64,000 nt of DNA, taken from assembly GCA_963772555.1 (NCBI GenBank), contig CAVYXQ010000020.1:1-64000 (forward strand). Reading direction: 5' to 3'. Shown one piece after another: positions 9,293 to 17,571 of the stretch; within the stretch, counting starts at the first letter, position 1; every line of letters begins with the position of its first letter. The notes beneath the pieces were generated by a model. The model was not told where the DNA came from. It worked only from the letters and a program-made list of their open reading frames with translations, and searched no databases. Position numbers and translations under genes: made by a program. Source of the stretch: Roseiarcus sp963772555 (GTDB lineage Bacteria > Pseudomonadota > Alphaproteobacteria > Rhizobiales > Beijerinckiaceae).

Positions 9293-9719
9293 CGCAGCCC
9301 TGGCCACTGGAGCAGATTCACGAGCCGCTGCGGGACGCTCGTCATCGCCGTCCCCGGGTTAAGCGCTACCTGTCGCGGGCGTGACCTTCCCCACTGCTCC
9401 CGTGGCTGGGAAACGACAGGAAGCGCCAGATGGCGTACGGCCCCTCGCCCAACCAGTGAGCCTCAGTCTGACGCTATCTGACGCCCCTGGGCATTTGACA
9501 TCCCCGTTCCGCACGCATAAGAGGCTCGCCTTCGTCAGGTTCTGGCCTCGTCAATCAGTCGACCGATCCGCATGCGATCGGCGGTTCCCGTCCGGCAGCG
9601 CGTCGCGCCCCCGGGCGGGATTGGCGTTGGACACGGAGAACGAAGAACGGGGAGCAGAGGACGGAAGGATGACTTTATTGGCGTCCGTCCGTCGTCCGTT
9701 GTCTGAACAGGAGTAACCC
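9293..9719. other. Intergenic region upstream of ffh
   Basis: About 430 bases with no convincing gene. An open frame at 9381-9716 exists but has low-complexity composition, no family resemblance and no good ribosome site. The region should hold the end of the PEBP transcript and the ffh promoter. I looked for 4.5S RNA features and did not find the conserved GGAAGGAAGCAG-type loop. Confidence 0.5.
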
Positions 9720-11282
9720 ATGTTCGAGAGCCTGTCCGAAAAGCTCTCCGGCATATTGGATAAGCTCACCGGCCGCGGCGCCCTCTCGGAAGAGGACGTC
9801 AACGCGGCGATGCGCGAGGTGCGCCGCGCCCTCCTCGAGGCCGACGTGGCGCTCGAGGTGGTGCGTTCGTTCGTCGACCGCGCCCGGACGCGAGCGGTCG
9901 GCGCCGCGGTCATCAAGTCGGTCAAGCCCGGGCAGATGGTGGTCAAGATCGTCCACGACTGCCTGGTCGAGACGCTGGGCGGGGAATCGCAGGCGATCGA
10001 CCTCAACGCTCCGGCCCCGGTGGCGATCATGCTGGTCGGGCTGCAGGGCGCGGGCAAGACGACGACGGCGGCCAAGATCGCCAAGCGGCTCTTCGAGCGC
10101 GACCGGCGCCGGGTGCTGATGGCCTCGCTCGACGTCAAGCGCCCGGCGGCGCAGGAGCAGCTCGCGGTGCTCGGGACGCAGGTCGGCGTCGACACGCTGC
10201 CGATCATTTTCGGCCAGGAGCCGGTCGCCATCGCCAAACGCGCCGAGCAGGCGGCGCGGCTGCAAGGCTACGACGTCGTGCTGCTCGACACCGCCGGCCG
10301 CACCCATATCGACGAGCCCCTGATGGCGGAGATGGCGGAGATCCGCGCGGCCGCCCGTCCGCACGAGGTTCTCCTTGTCGCCGACGCGCTGACCGGCCAG
10401 GACGCGGTCAATCTGGCGAAGCACTTCAACGAGCGGGTCGGCCTCACCGGCATCGTCTTGACCCGCATGGACGGCGACGGCCGCGGCGGCGCGGCGCTGT
10501 CGATGCGCGCCGTCACCGGCCAGCCGATCAAGCTGCTCGGCGTCGGCGAGAAGATGGACGCGGTCGAGGACTTCCATCCGGCGCGCCTCGCCGACCGCAT
10601 CCTCGGCATGGGCGACATCGTCAGCCTGGTCGAGAAGGCGGCCGAAACGATCGACGCCGCCCAGGCGGCCCGGATGGCCGAGAAGATGCGCAAGGGCGTC
10701 TTCGACCTGAACGACCTATACGAGCAGCTGGCGCAGATCGAGAAGCTCGGCGGCATGGGCGGCATCATGGGCATGCTGCCGGGGGTGGCGAAGATCAAGG
10801 ATCAGCTGGCCTCGGCCCATCTCGACGACAAGATCGTCAGGCGCCAACGGGCGATCATCTCCTCGATGACGCCGCCCGAGCGGCGGAACCCCGATATCCT
10901 GAAGGCCTCCCGCAAGAAGCGCATCGCCGCGGGATCGGGGGTTAATGTCGAGCAGGTCAACCGGCTCTTGAAGCAGCACCGGCAGATGGCCGACATGATG
11001 AAGGCGATGGGCGGCGCCGGGGCCAAGCGCGGCATGATGGGCAAGCTCGGACAGATGATGGGGATGGGCGGCGGCATACCGATGCCGACGCCGGAGCAGA
11101 TCGAGGCGTTGCAAAAGCAGATGCCCGGCGGCGCCCCCGGCCTGCCTTCGGCGCCGCCGGGCATCCCGAGCGCCCCGCCGCCCGGCGCCTTCAATCTGCC
11201 GCCGCAATTCCCCGGCCTCGGCGGCGGCAAGCTGCCGGGCTTGGGCGGCGGGTTCAACCCGTTTGCGGGGAAGAAGAAGTGA
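9720..11282 (+). CDS. ffh: Signal recognition particle protein Ffh
   Basis: A 520-residue GTPase that binds signal sequences and 4.5S RNA and targets ribosomes to FtsY at the membrane. The N domain (1-100) is followed by the G domain with P-loop GLQGAGKTTT at 107-116, DVKRPAAQEQL, DTAGR and TRMDGDGRGG. The M domain begins near residue 325 and contains the Met/Gly-rich GGMGGIMGMLPG loop and the SRKKRIAAGSG RNA-binding helix. The C-terminus is a Gly/Pro/Met-rich tail ending in GKKK, common in alphaproteobacteria. The GTG of the next gene overlaps its stop. Confidence 0.97.
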   Translation: MFESLSEKLSGILDKLTGRGALSEEDVNAAMREVRRALLEADVALEVVRSFVDRARTRAVGAAVIKSVKPGQMVVKIVHDCLVETLGGESQAIDLNAPAPVAIMLVGLQGAGKTTTAAKIAKRLFERDRRRVLMASLDVKRPAAQEQLAVLGTQVGVDTLPIIFGQEPVAIAKRAEQAARLQGYDVVLLDTAGRTHIDEPLMAEMAEIRAAARPHEVLLVADALTGQDAVNLAKHFNERVGLTGIVLTRMDGDGRGGAALSMRAVTGQPIKLLGVGEKMDAVEDFHPARLADRILGMGDIVSLVEKAAETIDAAQAARMAEKMRKGVFDLNDLYEQLAQIEKLGGMGGIMGMLPGVAKIKDQLASAHLDDKIVRRQRAIISSMTPPERRNPDILKASRKKRIAAGSGVNVEQVNRLLKQHRQMADMMKAMGGAGAKRGMMGKLGQMMGMGGGIPMPTPEQIEALQKQMPGGAPGLPSAPPGIPSAPPPGAFNLPPQFPGLGGGKLPGLGGGFNPFAGKKK

Positions 11283-11812
11283 TACCCGTCCTTGAGACGG
11301 AGCGGCTGTTGCTGCGCGGGTGGCGGAAAGACGATTTCGAGCCATTCGCCGAGGTCTACGCCGATCCTCGGGACGCCCGCTTCATTGGCGGCGTGCATAC
11401 GCGCGACGACGCTTGGCGCCGCATGGCTTGCTTTCTGGGCCACTGGGTCCTTCGGGGTTATGGGCACTGGGTTCTTGAAAACAAGAACACGGCTGCCTTC
11501 GCTGGCTGGGCGGGTTTGTGGTCGCCCGAGGGCTTCCCGGGCCGCGAAGTCGCGTGGACGATCATGCCGGCGATGCGCGGGCGTGGGCTCGCGCAGGAAG
11601 CCGGACGGCGGATCCGCGCCTTTGCCTACGAAACGCTCGGATGGGATAGCGCCATCAGTCTCATCCATCCCGACAACGCGGCGTCGATCCGCGTCGCTGA
11701 AAAGCTTGGCGCGACCTACGAACGCGCCCTTCGGTTCCGCGGAGAGGATTGCGCGATTTATCGCCATCCCGCCGCGGGAGACTCTGCCTCAATCCAAGTC
11801 GCGCAGTATTGA
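11279..11812 (+). CDS. GNAT acetyltransferase, RimJ/RimL-like
   Basis: A 177-residue protein beginning at a GTG that overlaps the ffh stop (GTGA). It starts with the ETERLLLRGW strand typical of RimJ/RimL enzymes and has the acetyl-CoA loop RGRGLAQEA near residue 100, followed by NAASIRVAEKLGA. These enzymes move an acetyl group from acetyl-CoA to a protein N-terminus or a small amine. It sits between ffh and rpsP, two translation genes, and is translationally coupled to ffh. The substrate is unknown. Confidence 0.85.
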   Translation: MIPVLETERLLLRGWRKDDFEPFAEVYADPRDARFIGGVHTRDDAWRRMACFLGHWVLRGYGHWVLENKNTAAFAGWAGLWSPEGFPGREVAWTIMPAMRGRGLAQEAGRRIRAFAYETLGWDSAISLIHPDNAASIRVAEKLGATYERALRFRGEDCAIYRHPAAGDSASIQVAQY

Positions 11813-11825
11813 AAGGAAAAGACCA

Positions 11826-12188
11826 ATGTCCCTGAAAATCCGCCTGTCGCGCGGCGGCGCCAAGAAGCGCCCGTTCTATCGCATCGTCGTCGCCGACTCG
11901 CGCATGCCGCGCGACGGCCGCTTTGTCGAGAAGATCGGCACCTTTGATCCCCTGAAGGCCAAGGACGACGCCGGCCGCGTCGCGCTCGATCAGGAGAAGG
12001 CGAAATCCTGGCTCGCCAAGGGCGCGCAGCCGACTGATCGCGTGCTCCGGCTCCTCGACGGCCTCGGGGTCGCCACGCGGGAAGCGCGCGCCAATCCGGA
12101 GAAGGCGAAGCCGAAGAAAAAGGCGCAGGAGCGCGCCGCCGCCGCGGCGGCCGCCGCCGCCAAGGCCGCCGACGCCGCCGCGGCCTGA
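11826..12188 (+). CDS. rpsP: 30S ribosomal protein S16
   Basis: A 120-residue protein beginning MSLKIRLSRGGAKKRPFYR, with the ADSRMPRDGRF loop and the DRV..LL block, all standard for S16. The C-terminal 40 residues form a Lys/Ala extension that is common in Rhizobiales. A GAAAGGA ribosome site lies 7-13 bases upstream of the ATG. It heads the rpsP-rimM-(petA)-trmD segment; the usual rplS at the end of this operon is not here. Confidence 0.97.
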   Translation: MSLKIRLSRGGAKKRPFYRIVVADSRMPRDGRFVEKIGTFDPLKAKDDAGRVALDQEKAKSWLAKGAQPTDRVLRLLDGLGVATREARANPEKAKPKKKAQERAAAAAAAAAKAADAAAA

Positions 12189-12205
12189 TCTCCAGGCGTG
12201 AACAA

Positions 12206-12721
12206 GTGCGCCCGGGTGGCCTGGTGCTCCTTGGCGTCTTCGGCGCGCCGCACGGGGTCAAGGGCGAAATCCGGATCAAGGCCTTCACCGGCGATCCGAA
12301 GGCGGTCGGCGCGTACGGCCCGCTGACCGACGCCGTCGGCCGGCGCGTCTTCGCCGTCGAGCGCCTGCGCCCGATCAAGGGCGACATGCTGGCGGCGAAG
12401 CTGAAGGGCGTCGATACGCGCGATGCAGCGGCGGCGCTGACCGGGGTCGAACTCTTCGCCCGCCGCGAACGGCTGCCGCCGACGACGGGCGAGGAATTCT
12501 ATTGCGCCGACCTCGTCGGCTTGGAGGCGGTGACGCGCGACGGCGCCCGGCTCGGGCGGGTCAGCGGCGTCAGCAACTACGGCGCCGGCGACATTCTCGA
12601 GATTGCGCCGGACGGCGGCGGAGAGACGCTGCTCATGCCGTTCACCAGAGCGGTCGCGCCGGTCGTCGACTTCGACCGCGGGCAGATCGTGATCGAGCCG
12701 CCCGAGCTCGTCGAAGATTGA
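12206..12721 (+). CDS. rimM: 16S rRNA processing protein RimM
   Basis: A 171-residue ribosome maturation factor that binds S19 and helps assembly of the 30S head. It starts at GTG 12206, 17 bases after rpsP. The N-terminal barrel begins VLLGVFGAPHGVKGEIRIK, and the PRC-barrel half contains the EEFYCADLVGLEAV motif and ends with the DFDRGQIVIEPPE block. Length and order with rpsP are normal. Confidence 0.95.
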   Translation: MRPGGLVLLGVFGAPHGVKGEIRIKAFTGDPKAVGAYGPLTDAVGRRVFAVERLRPIKGDMLAAKLKGVDTRDAAAALTGVELFARRERLPPTTGEEFYCADLVGLEAVTRDGARLGRVSGVSNYGAGDILEIAPDGGGETLLMPFTRAVAPVVDFDRGQIVIEPPELVED

Positions 12722-12921
12722 ACGGGGGCCATGCCTTGACCGCGCCTGGGTCGCATTGATTTTTTTTCGGCGGCGCCGCAGAAGGTTGCGCGACCGTCAT
12801 TTCCGCCTTGGTTTCGAGGAGGATGAGGGTCGCGAATATTCGCTCTTGATCGGTGCGCTGCAGAGTCGCTCGAGCCGCCCGATTTCGTTTATCGGCCCGC
12901 ACCCGCGACGGAGGCGCATCG

Positions 12922-13587
12922 ATGGCCCATACCCCTTCCGAAGCCGCTCCGGACACTCCGGACACGACCCTGCACGAGCCGGCGCGGCGTGATTTTCTCT
13001 ATCTCATGACCGGCTCGGTCGTGGCGGTCGGCGCGGCGGTGACGCTCTGGCCGTTCATCGATCAGATGAACCCGGATGCGGCGACCATCGCGGCGGCCGG
13101 CCCGGTCGACATCGACATCAGCCAGATCCAGGAGGGGCAGCGGATGGTGACGCTGTGGGCCGCCCGTCCGGTCTTCATCGTCAATCGGCCCGCCTCGGCG
13201 TTGAAGGAGCTGCAGGACCCGAAGCTCCTGAACCAGCTCCGCGATCCCAATTCCGAAAATTGGCAGCAGCCGGAATACGCCAGGAACTGGCACCGCTCGA
13301 TCAAGCCGGAATTCCTCGTCGTCGTCGGCATCTGCACCCATCTCGGCTGCGTTCCCCTCTACGAGCCCAATCCCAGCAAGACCGACCCGGCCCCCGACTG
13401 GCTCGGCGGCTTCTTCTGCCCGTGCCATGGGTCGAAATACGATCTCTCCGCGCGCGTGTTTCAGGGCGTCCCGGCGCCCTACAACCTTCCCGTGCCGCCC
13501 TACCACTTCCCCAACGACAAGACCTTGCGCATCGGGCAGAACCCGCCGGGGCAGACCTACGACTTCAACTCGATCCTGCAGGTGTGA
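12922..13587 (+). CDS. petA: Ubiquinol-cytochrome c reductase iron-sulfur (Rieske) subunit
   Basis: A 221-residue Rieske protein of the cytochrome bc1 complex. An N-terminal twin-Arg-like RRDFLYLMTGS stretch and one membrane anchor lead to a periplasmic domain whose cluster ligands lie in CTHLGCVP and CPCHGSKYD. The ATG at 12922 has GGAGG at 12910-12914. It passes electrons from ubiquinol to cytochrome c1. petB and petC normally follow at once; here a GIY-YIG gene and trmD follow, so the other subunits must be encoded elsewhere. Confidence 0.95.
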   Translation: MAHTPSEAAPDTPDTTLHEPARRDFLYLMTGSVVAVGAAVTLWPFIDQMNPDAATIAAAGPVDIDISQIQEGQRMVTLWAARPVFIVNRPASALKELQDPKLLNQLRDPNSENWQQPEYARNWHRSIKPEFLVVVGICTHLGCVPLYEPNPSKTDPAPDWLGGFFCPCHGSKYDLSARVFQGVPAPYNLPVPPYHFPNDKTLRIGQNPPGQTYDFNSILQV

Positions 13588-13928
13588 GGACATTGAAGCC
13601 GGAGGACAGGAAGGCGGCTGTCGCCGCCTACAAGGAGCGCAAGGCGACCGCGGCCGTTTATCTGATTGGTTGCGCGCCAGCGGGACGGCGATGGGTCGGG
13701 AGCGCGCCGAATCTCGCGACGGTGTGGAACCGCCTCTCCTTCACCCTTCGCCAGGGGGACAATCCGAATCGCTCTCTCCAGACCGTGTGGCGAGACCACG
13801 GCGGAGCGAGTTTCTCGTTCGAGATCGTCGAGCGGGTCGACGAGGAAGAGCTGGTCTATGGTCGCGACCGGGTTCTCAAGGAGCGGGCGGATCACTGGCG
13901 CCAGACCCTGGGCGCGGAGCGCATCTGA
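13584..13928 (+). CDS. GIY-YIG nuclease-like protein
   Basis: A 114-residue protein with a degenerate GIY-YIG core: AAVYLI near residue 24, RWVG near 36, then SAPNLATVWNRL and QTVWRDHG. Canonical enzymes have GIY and YIG at the first two places. Small stand-alone members are common in Rhizobiales and their role is unknown; a DNA-repair or nicking function is only a family inference. The GTG start at 13584 lies inside the petA stop region (GTGTGA), which suggests coupled translation. A TTG three codons later is an alternative. Confidence 0.65.
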   Translation: MRTLKPEDRKAAVAAYKERKATAAVYLIGCAPAGRRWVGSAPNLATVWNRLSFTLRQGDNPNRSLQTVWRDHGGASFSFEIVERVDEEELVYGRDRVLKERADHWRQTLGAERI

Positions 13929-13997
13929 AAAGCCTGTTCTGACCCGGTCGGTTACGAACGGGAACTGGCCGCCGTCGCGGCGCAGGTAAGGTCTCGG

Positions 13998-14678
13998 ATG
14001 TTCGCCGCAACCATCCTCACCCTCTTTCCGACGATGTTTCCGGGGCCGCTCGGCCAGTCGCTGGCCGGCGAGGCGCTGGCGCGGAGCTTATGGTCGCTCG
14101 AGGCGCGCGACATCCGTGAGCATGGGCTCGGGCGCCATCGCGCCGTCGACGACACGCCGGCGGGCGGCGGCCCGGGCATGGTCATGCGGGCCGACGTGCT
14201 GGCCGCCAGCCTCGACGCCGCAGCGACGCAGGACGATTCCCGCCCGCGGCTGATCATGAGCCCGCGCGGAAGACCGTTCACGCAGGCGCATGCGCGCGAA
14301 TGGGCGGCGGGGCCGGGCCTCGTCATTCTCTGTCCGCGCTTCGAGGGCGTCGACGAGCGCATCGTCGAAGCGCGCGGGCTGATCGAGATTTCGATCGGCG
14401 ACTATGTGCTGTCGGGCGGCGAAATCGCCGCGCTCGCGATCCTCGACGCCTGCGTTCGGCTCATTCCGGGCGTCATGGGCAGGCAAGCCTCGGGCGACCA
14501 GGAGAGCTTCGAGGCCGGTCTCCTGGAATATCCGCACTATACCCGCCCGCGGGAGTGGGAGGGCCGCGCCATCCCCGACGTGCTGCTCTCAGGCGACCAC
14601 GCGAAGATCGCGGAATGGCGCCGGGCGGAGGCCGAGCGGATCACGCGGGCGCGGCGGCCGGATCTGAAGCCCGCCTGA
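13998..14678 (+). CDS. trmD: tRNA (guanine-N1-)-methyltransferase TrmD
   Basis: A 226-residue SPOUT enzyme that makes m1G37 in tRNAs using S-adenosylmethionine, preventing +1 frameshifting. Visible family blocks are ILTLFPTMFPGPLGQS, DDTPAGGGPGMVM, CPRFEGVDERI, and the knot loop IGDYVLSGGE, with the C-terminal PHYTRPREWEG. Length is close to the usual 230-250. It normally precedes rplS, but here the low-GC island follows. Confidence 0.96.
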   Translation: MFAATILTLFPTMFPGPLGQSLAGEALARSLWSLEARDIREHGLGRHRAVDDTPAGGGPGMVMRADVLAASLDAAATQDDSRPRLIMSPRGRPFTQAHAREWAAGPGLVILCPRFEGVDERIVEARGLIEISIGDYVLSGGEIAALAILDACVRLIPGVMGRQASGDQESFEAGLLEYPHYTRPREWEGRAIPDVLLSGDHAKIAEWRRAEAERITRARRPDLKPA

Positions 14679-15335
14679 GCCCCGAAGCCGCAGACCGCGA
14701 TTTCCAGCCGAGCTCCACTTTGGACGGCGGCCCGAATTCCCTTAAACGACAATCCGAGCATGCGCCGCTCGCGTCTCGACCGCTCCGTCGCGGCCGGGAA
14801 GAGCCGGCGGCCGGGTTCCATTTCTTTCACAAAGCCTTCCGAACGTTGCCATCGGCCTGCCGAAGACTTCCAAAGCGCTGCAAATTCCTGCCAAAAATTG
14901 CAATTCCTTGCCCGGAATCCGGACTTATCAGGGACTTACGGACGGACGGAGGTAAGAAAAAAGTCACTCCCAAGCCGCCTGACGGCGCCGCCCCCCAACC
15001 AGCCTTCGGGCGGTCCCCTCCCCGCTCCGCTGCGCGGTCTCCGTTGAGGGCGGTAGAACAAAGATAGAACACATCCCCGGGTTTGACAAGAAATTGTTGT
15101 TCCGGCTTTCCGCGCTCTCTGGGGGCCCCTGGCCTCGTCATCGTCTACTCGCGCTTCGAGGGCGTGGGCGATCTCGCCAAGATCGCCGAGCGGCCGCAAG
15201 TGGGGAAAGGGCCCGCCTTGACGGAGCTAAGGGCGCCCAAATTCGACAAGGTTGTGCTCTAGTTTTGTCCAATCACAAAATTCCGGTAGGGGACACAGGA
15301 CGGGCGGTCACAGACGTGGATTTTGGGAGGCTGGG
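14679..15335. other. Left flank of the low-GC island
   Basis: About 650 bases without an intact gene. GC falls from left to right. At 15131-15172 a stretch of 42 bases matches trmD 14316-14357 at about 34 positions and in one frame reads GLVIVYSRFEGV, close to TrmD's GLVILCPRFEGV; this frame continues to a TAG at 15262. It may be a decayed copy of a trmD 3' segment or another gene's tail. No tRNA or recombinase gene is visible. Confidence 0.4.
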
Positions 15336-17474
15336 ATGCCGGCGTGGGTAGAGGACGCGCAACAGCTGACCGAGCTCAGAGACTTAAGCAACTCGCAGAG
15401 TTCTGTATTACTTCGGACAACCGAGGTCGAAGAGTTCTTATCCAATTTGAATCTGTCTTCTCACGCTCTGGTCGCGCCGAAGGGATTCGGGAAGACTTTC
15501 GTGCTGAAACTGAAACGGATTTCATTGCAGGAGAACGACTATCGTTGCTTCCCCTTCTCGCCTATTCTTGATCGTCCGAGCAACAAACCGCCGATCTTGC
15601 CGAACGAAATCATAAACGTTCTAGAAAATAGCGACAATTGGGAGACCCTGTGGAATATCGCATTCTCGATATGCATGATTAAGGGGTTCCAGGACGACCG
15701 CGACGTTCATCAGCAGCTCACAGACTTGCTAGAGTCGGATAACTTGCCGTCGACATTGCTGACGATCCTGACCCATCCGCACATAGTCAGACCATTCGAT
15801 ATCCTGCACGACTGTCTGGCGGCGCAGCGCAACGAGCTATTTTTGATCTTGCGGGCGGCGCAAAAGGTGACGCGCATTTTCGCGACGATCCACAAACAGG
15901 CGGGCATTTTTGTCGACAACATCGATGAGTATCTCATCCATTACATCAATTTTTCTTATCTCCGTCGCAATGAAGTCCACGATCGATTTGTCCGAATCTG
16001 GCACGCCGGCCAGATCGGCGCCTGGCTGGCGTTAAGGCGGCTGCACGGGATCAATCCCCATGTACGAATATTCGTGTCGATCAGAAAGGAGGCCTATCAA
16101 CACGCCGCGCAGAACGAGCCTCAATTCTCCAACTTGAGGTCGTTCCGAAGAGAATTGCGCTACAGGATGGAGGATATAAAACAAATCATCGAAAACAATA
16201 TAGCGATCATGCCAAAGAATGACCTGGTCGACAGGAACAACGAAGATCCCGTGTTGCGTTTCCTTGGGCCGAAAAATGAGTTTGTTTCGAACAGTGGAAC
16301 GGCGCGGCAAGAGCGAGCGATAGACTATTGGACTCGCCACTGCTCGCTCAGGCCGCGAGACGCCATTGTCATCGGCAAGGAGATCAGCCTGATTGGCGTC
16401 AAAAGGAGAAATCAGCAGGAAATTCGCAATGCAATCAACTCCACCGCAGCGGAGAGGGTCGAAACGCTTTTCAATGAGGTCGCGCCTTTCTTCAGTGGTT
16501 TGTATCCGGAAATCTTCCCCCAGGTCATCAAATCCAACGTGCTGACGTATGACGAGGTCGTTGAGGCGTCCTCGGCCTATGCAGATATCGCCGCGCGACA
16601 ATACGAGATCGAAACCGAGGCTGCGCGACATCCTTTCTGCGCCCTCTATGCGTTGGGGCTGGTCGGAATTGTCCAACAGAGCAGGGACGATCCCGCCCGG
16701 CTGGTGCAAAAGTTCGCCCCCGTCGGGGAAATCGCCTTTGGCAAAATTCATGTCCTGCCGCACGCCGAGACATATTTGATCCACCCGTCGCTGAGCGACT
16801 TCATCACTCGGCGAAACGTCGGGTTCCTTAAAGAACTCAATAAGCACAACGTCATCGGCGATGAGCTGGAATGGCGGCCCGAGGAAAGCATCCGGTTTGT
16901 CGCCGTTGGCGATATTCGAGGCTACAGGGAAAACGTCGTCCAGATCGCCGGGAAGTCGCAAACTTTCGACAAATACTGGCGCGATTTGTTCAGGCAGTTC
17001 ACCCGTGATTTAGACTACGCCAACACGTCCGCCGGCGACCATTTGATCCTGGCCGATCGAAGCCCGGGGAGGCTGTTGCGCGCTGCGCGCGGGCTGAGCG
17101 CTCAACTTTTGGCCTCCGGGTACAACCTGCAAATCAGAATGGGCGCCCACAGCGGATTCTGGAAGCTCAATCCCGCTCTCGAGGGCGTGCTGCATCCGGA
17201 GATTACCGACATCGTTGTCGTCGCCGCGCGCATCGAGCCCCTCGCCAAGCCAGGGGACATTCTCCTGTCTCAGCAATTCGTCGACGACGCTCGGCGGTAC
17301 GGATACCGCTTTGAGGAAGGAATTCCCTCGCCCGTCGACCACCACTATGTCGGGGCTGAACGATACCAGGCTGGATCCGGGGTCTTGATTTCGAAAGAAA
17401 GCGAGGCTGCGCAGCATATCCAGATCTATCTTTTCGCGAATGCCGCCGATGCGCAATCAGGTTCGAGCCTTTAA
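15336..17474 (+). CDS. P-loop ATPase fused to a class III cyclase-like domain
   Basis: A 712-residue protein. The N-terminal half is a P-loop NTPase: Walker A APKGFGKT at 47-54, Walker B IFVDNIDEY at 191-199, and a sensor-like VRIFVSIRKEAY at 243-254, an arrangement seen in STAND/AAA-type regulators (it recalls Sll1717-like ATPases, not certain). A linker of about 260 residues follows. Residues 520-700 form a class III nucleotidyl cyclase homology domain: GDIRGY with metal Asp526, AGDHLIL with metal Asp568, IRMGAHSG, and DIVVVAARIEPLAKPG. The base-binding Lys is Thr564 and the transition-state Asn is Val628, while Arg632 is kept. ATG 15336 follows GGGAGG. GC is far below both neighbours, so transfer is likely. 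Function unknown; a signal-producing or ligand-sensing defence or stress switch is a hypothesis. Confidence 0.75.
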   Translation: MPAWVEDAQQLTELRDLSNSQSSVLLRTTEVEEFLSNLNLSSHALVAPKGFGKTFVLKLKRISLQENDYRCFPFSPILDRPSNKPPILPNEIINVLENSDNWETLWNIAFSICMIKGFQDDRDVHQQLTDLLESDNLPSTLLTILTHPHIVRPFDILHDCLAAQRNELFLILRAAQKVTRIFATIHKQAGIFVDNIDEYLIHYINFSYLRRNEVHDRFVRIWHAGQIGAWLALRRLHGINPHVRIFVSIRKEAYQHAAQNEPQFSNLRSFRRELRYRMEDIKQIIENNIAIMPKNDLVDRNNEDPVLRFLGPKNEFVSNSGTARQERAIDYWTRHCSLRPRDAIVIGKEISLIGVKRRNQQEIRNAINSTAAERVETLFNEVAPFFSGLYPEIFPQVIKSNVLTYDEVVEASSAYADIAARQYEIETEAARHPFCALYALGLVGIVQQSRDDPARLVQKFAPVGEIAFGKIHVLPHAETYLIHPSLSDFITRRNVGFLKELNKHNVIGDELEWRPEESIRFVAVGDIRGYRENVVQIAGKSQTFDKYWRDLFRQFTRDLDYANTSAGDHLILADRSPGRLLRAARGLSAQLLASGYNLQIRMGAHSGFWKLNPALEGVLHPEITDIVVVAARIEPLAKPGDILLSQQFVDDARRYGYRFEEGIPSPVDHHYVGAERYQAGSGVLISKESEAAQHIQIYLFANAADAQSGSSL

Positions 17475-17571
17475 AACAACGAGCAACGCGGAAGCAGGCT
17501 GCGCCAAGCGGGCTTCGTTAGGAAGGCCAGCTGCGCAGCGGCAAGGAAGCGTCGGGTCGGCGGGACGCGCG

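Noticed and set aside
9381..9716. 111-codon frame upstream of ffh
   Set aside because: No ribosome site or family match; biased composition.
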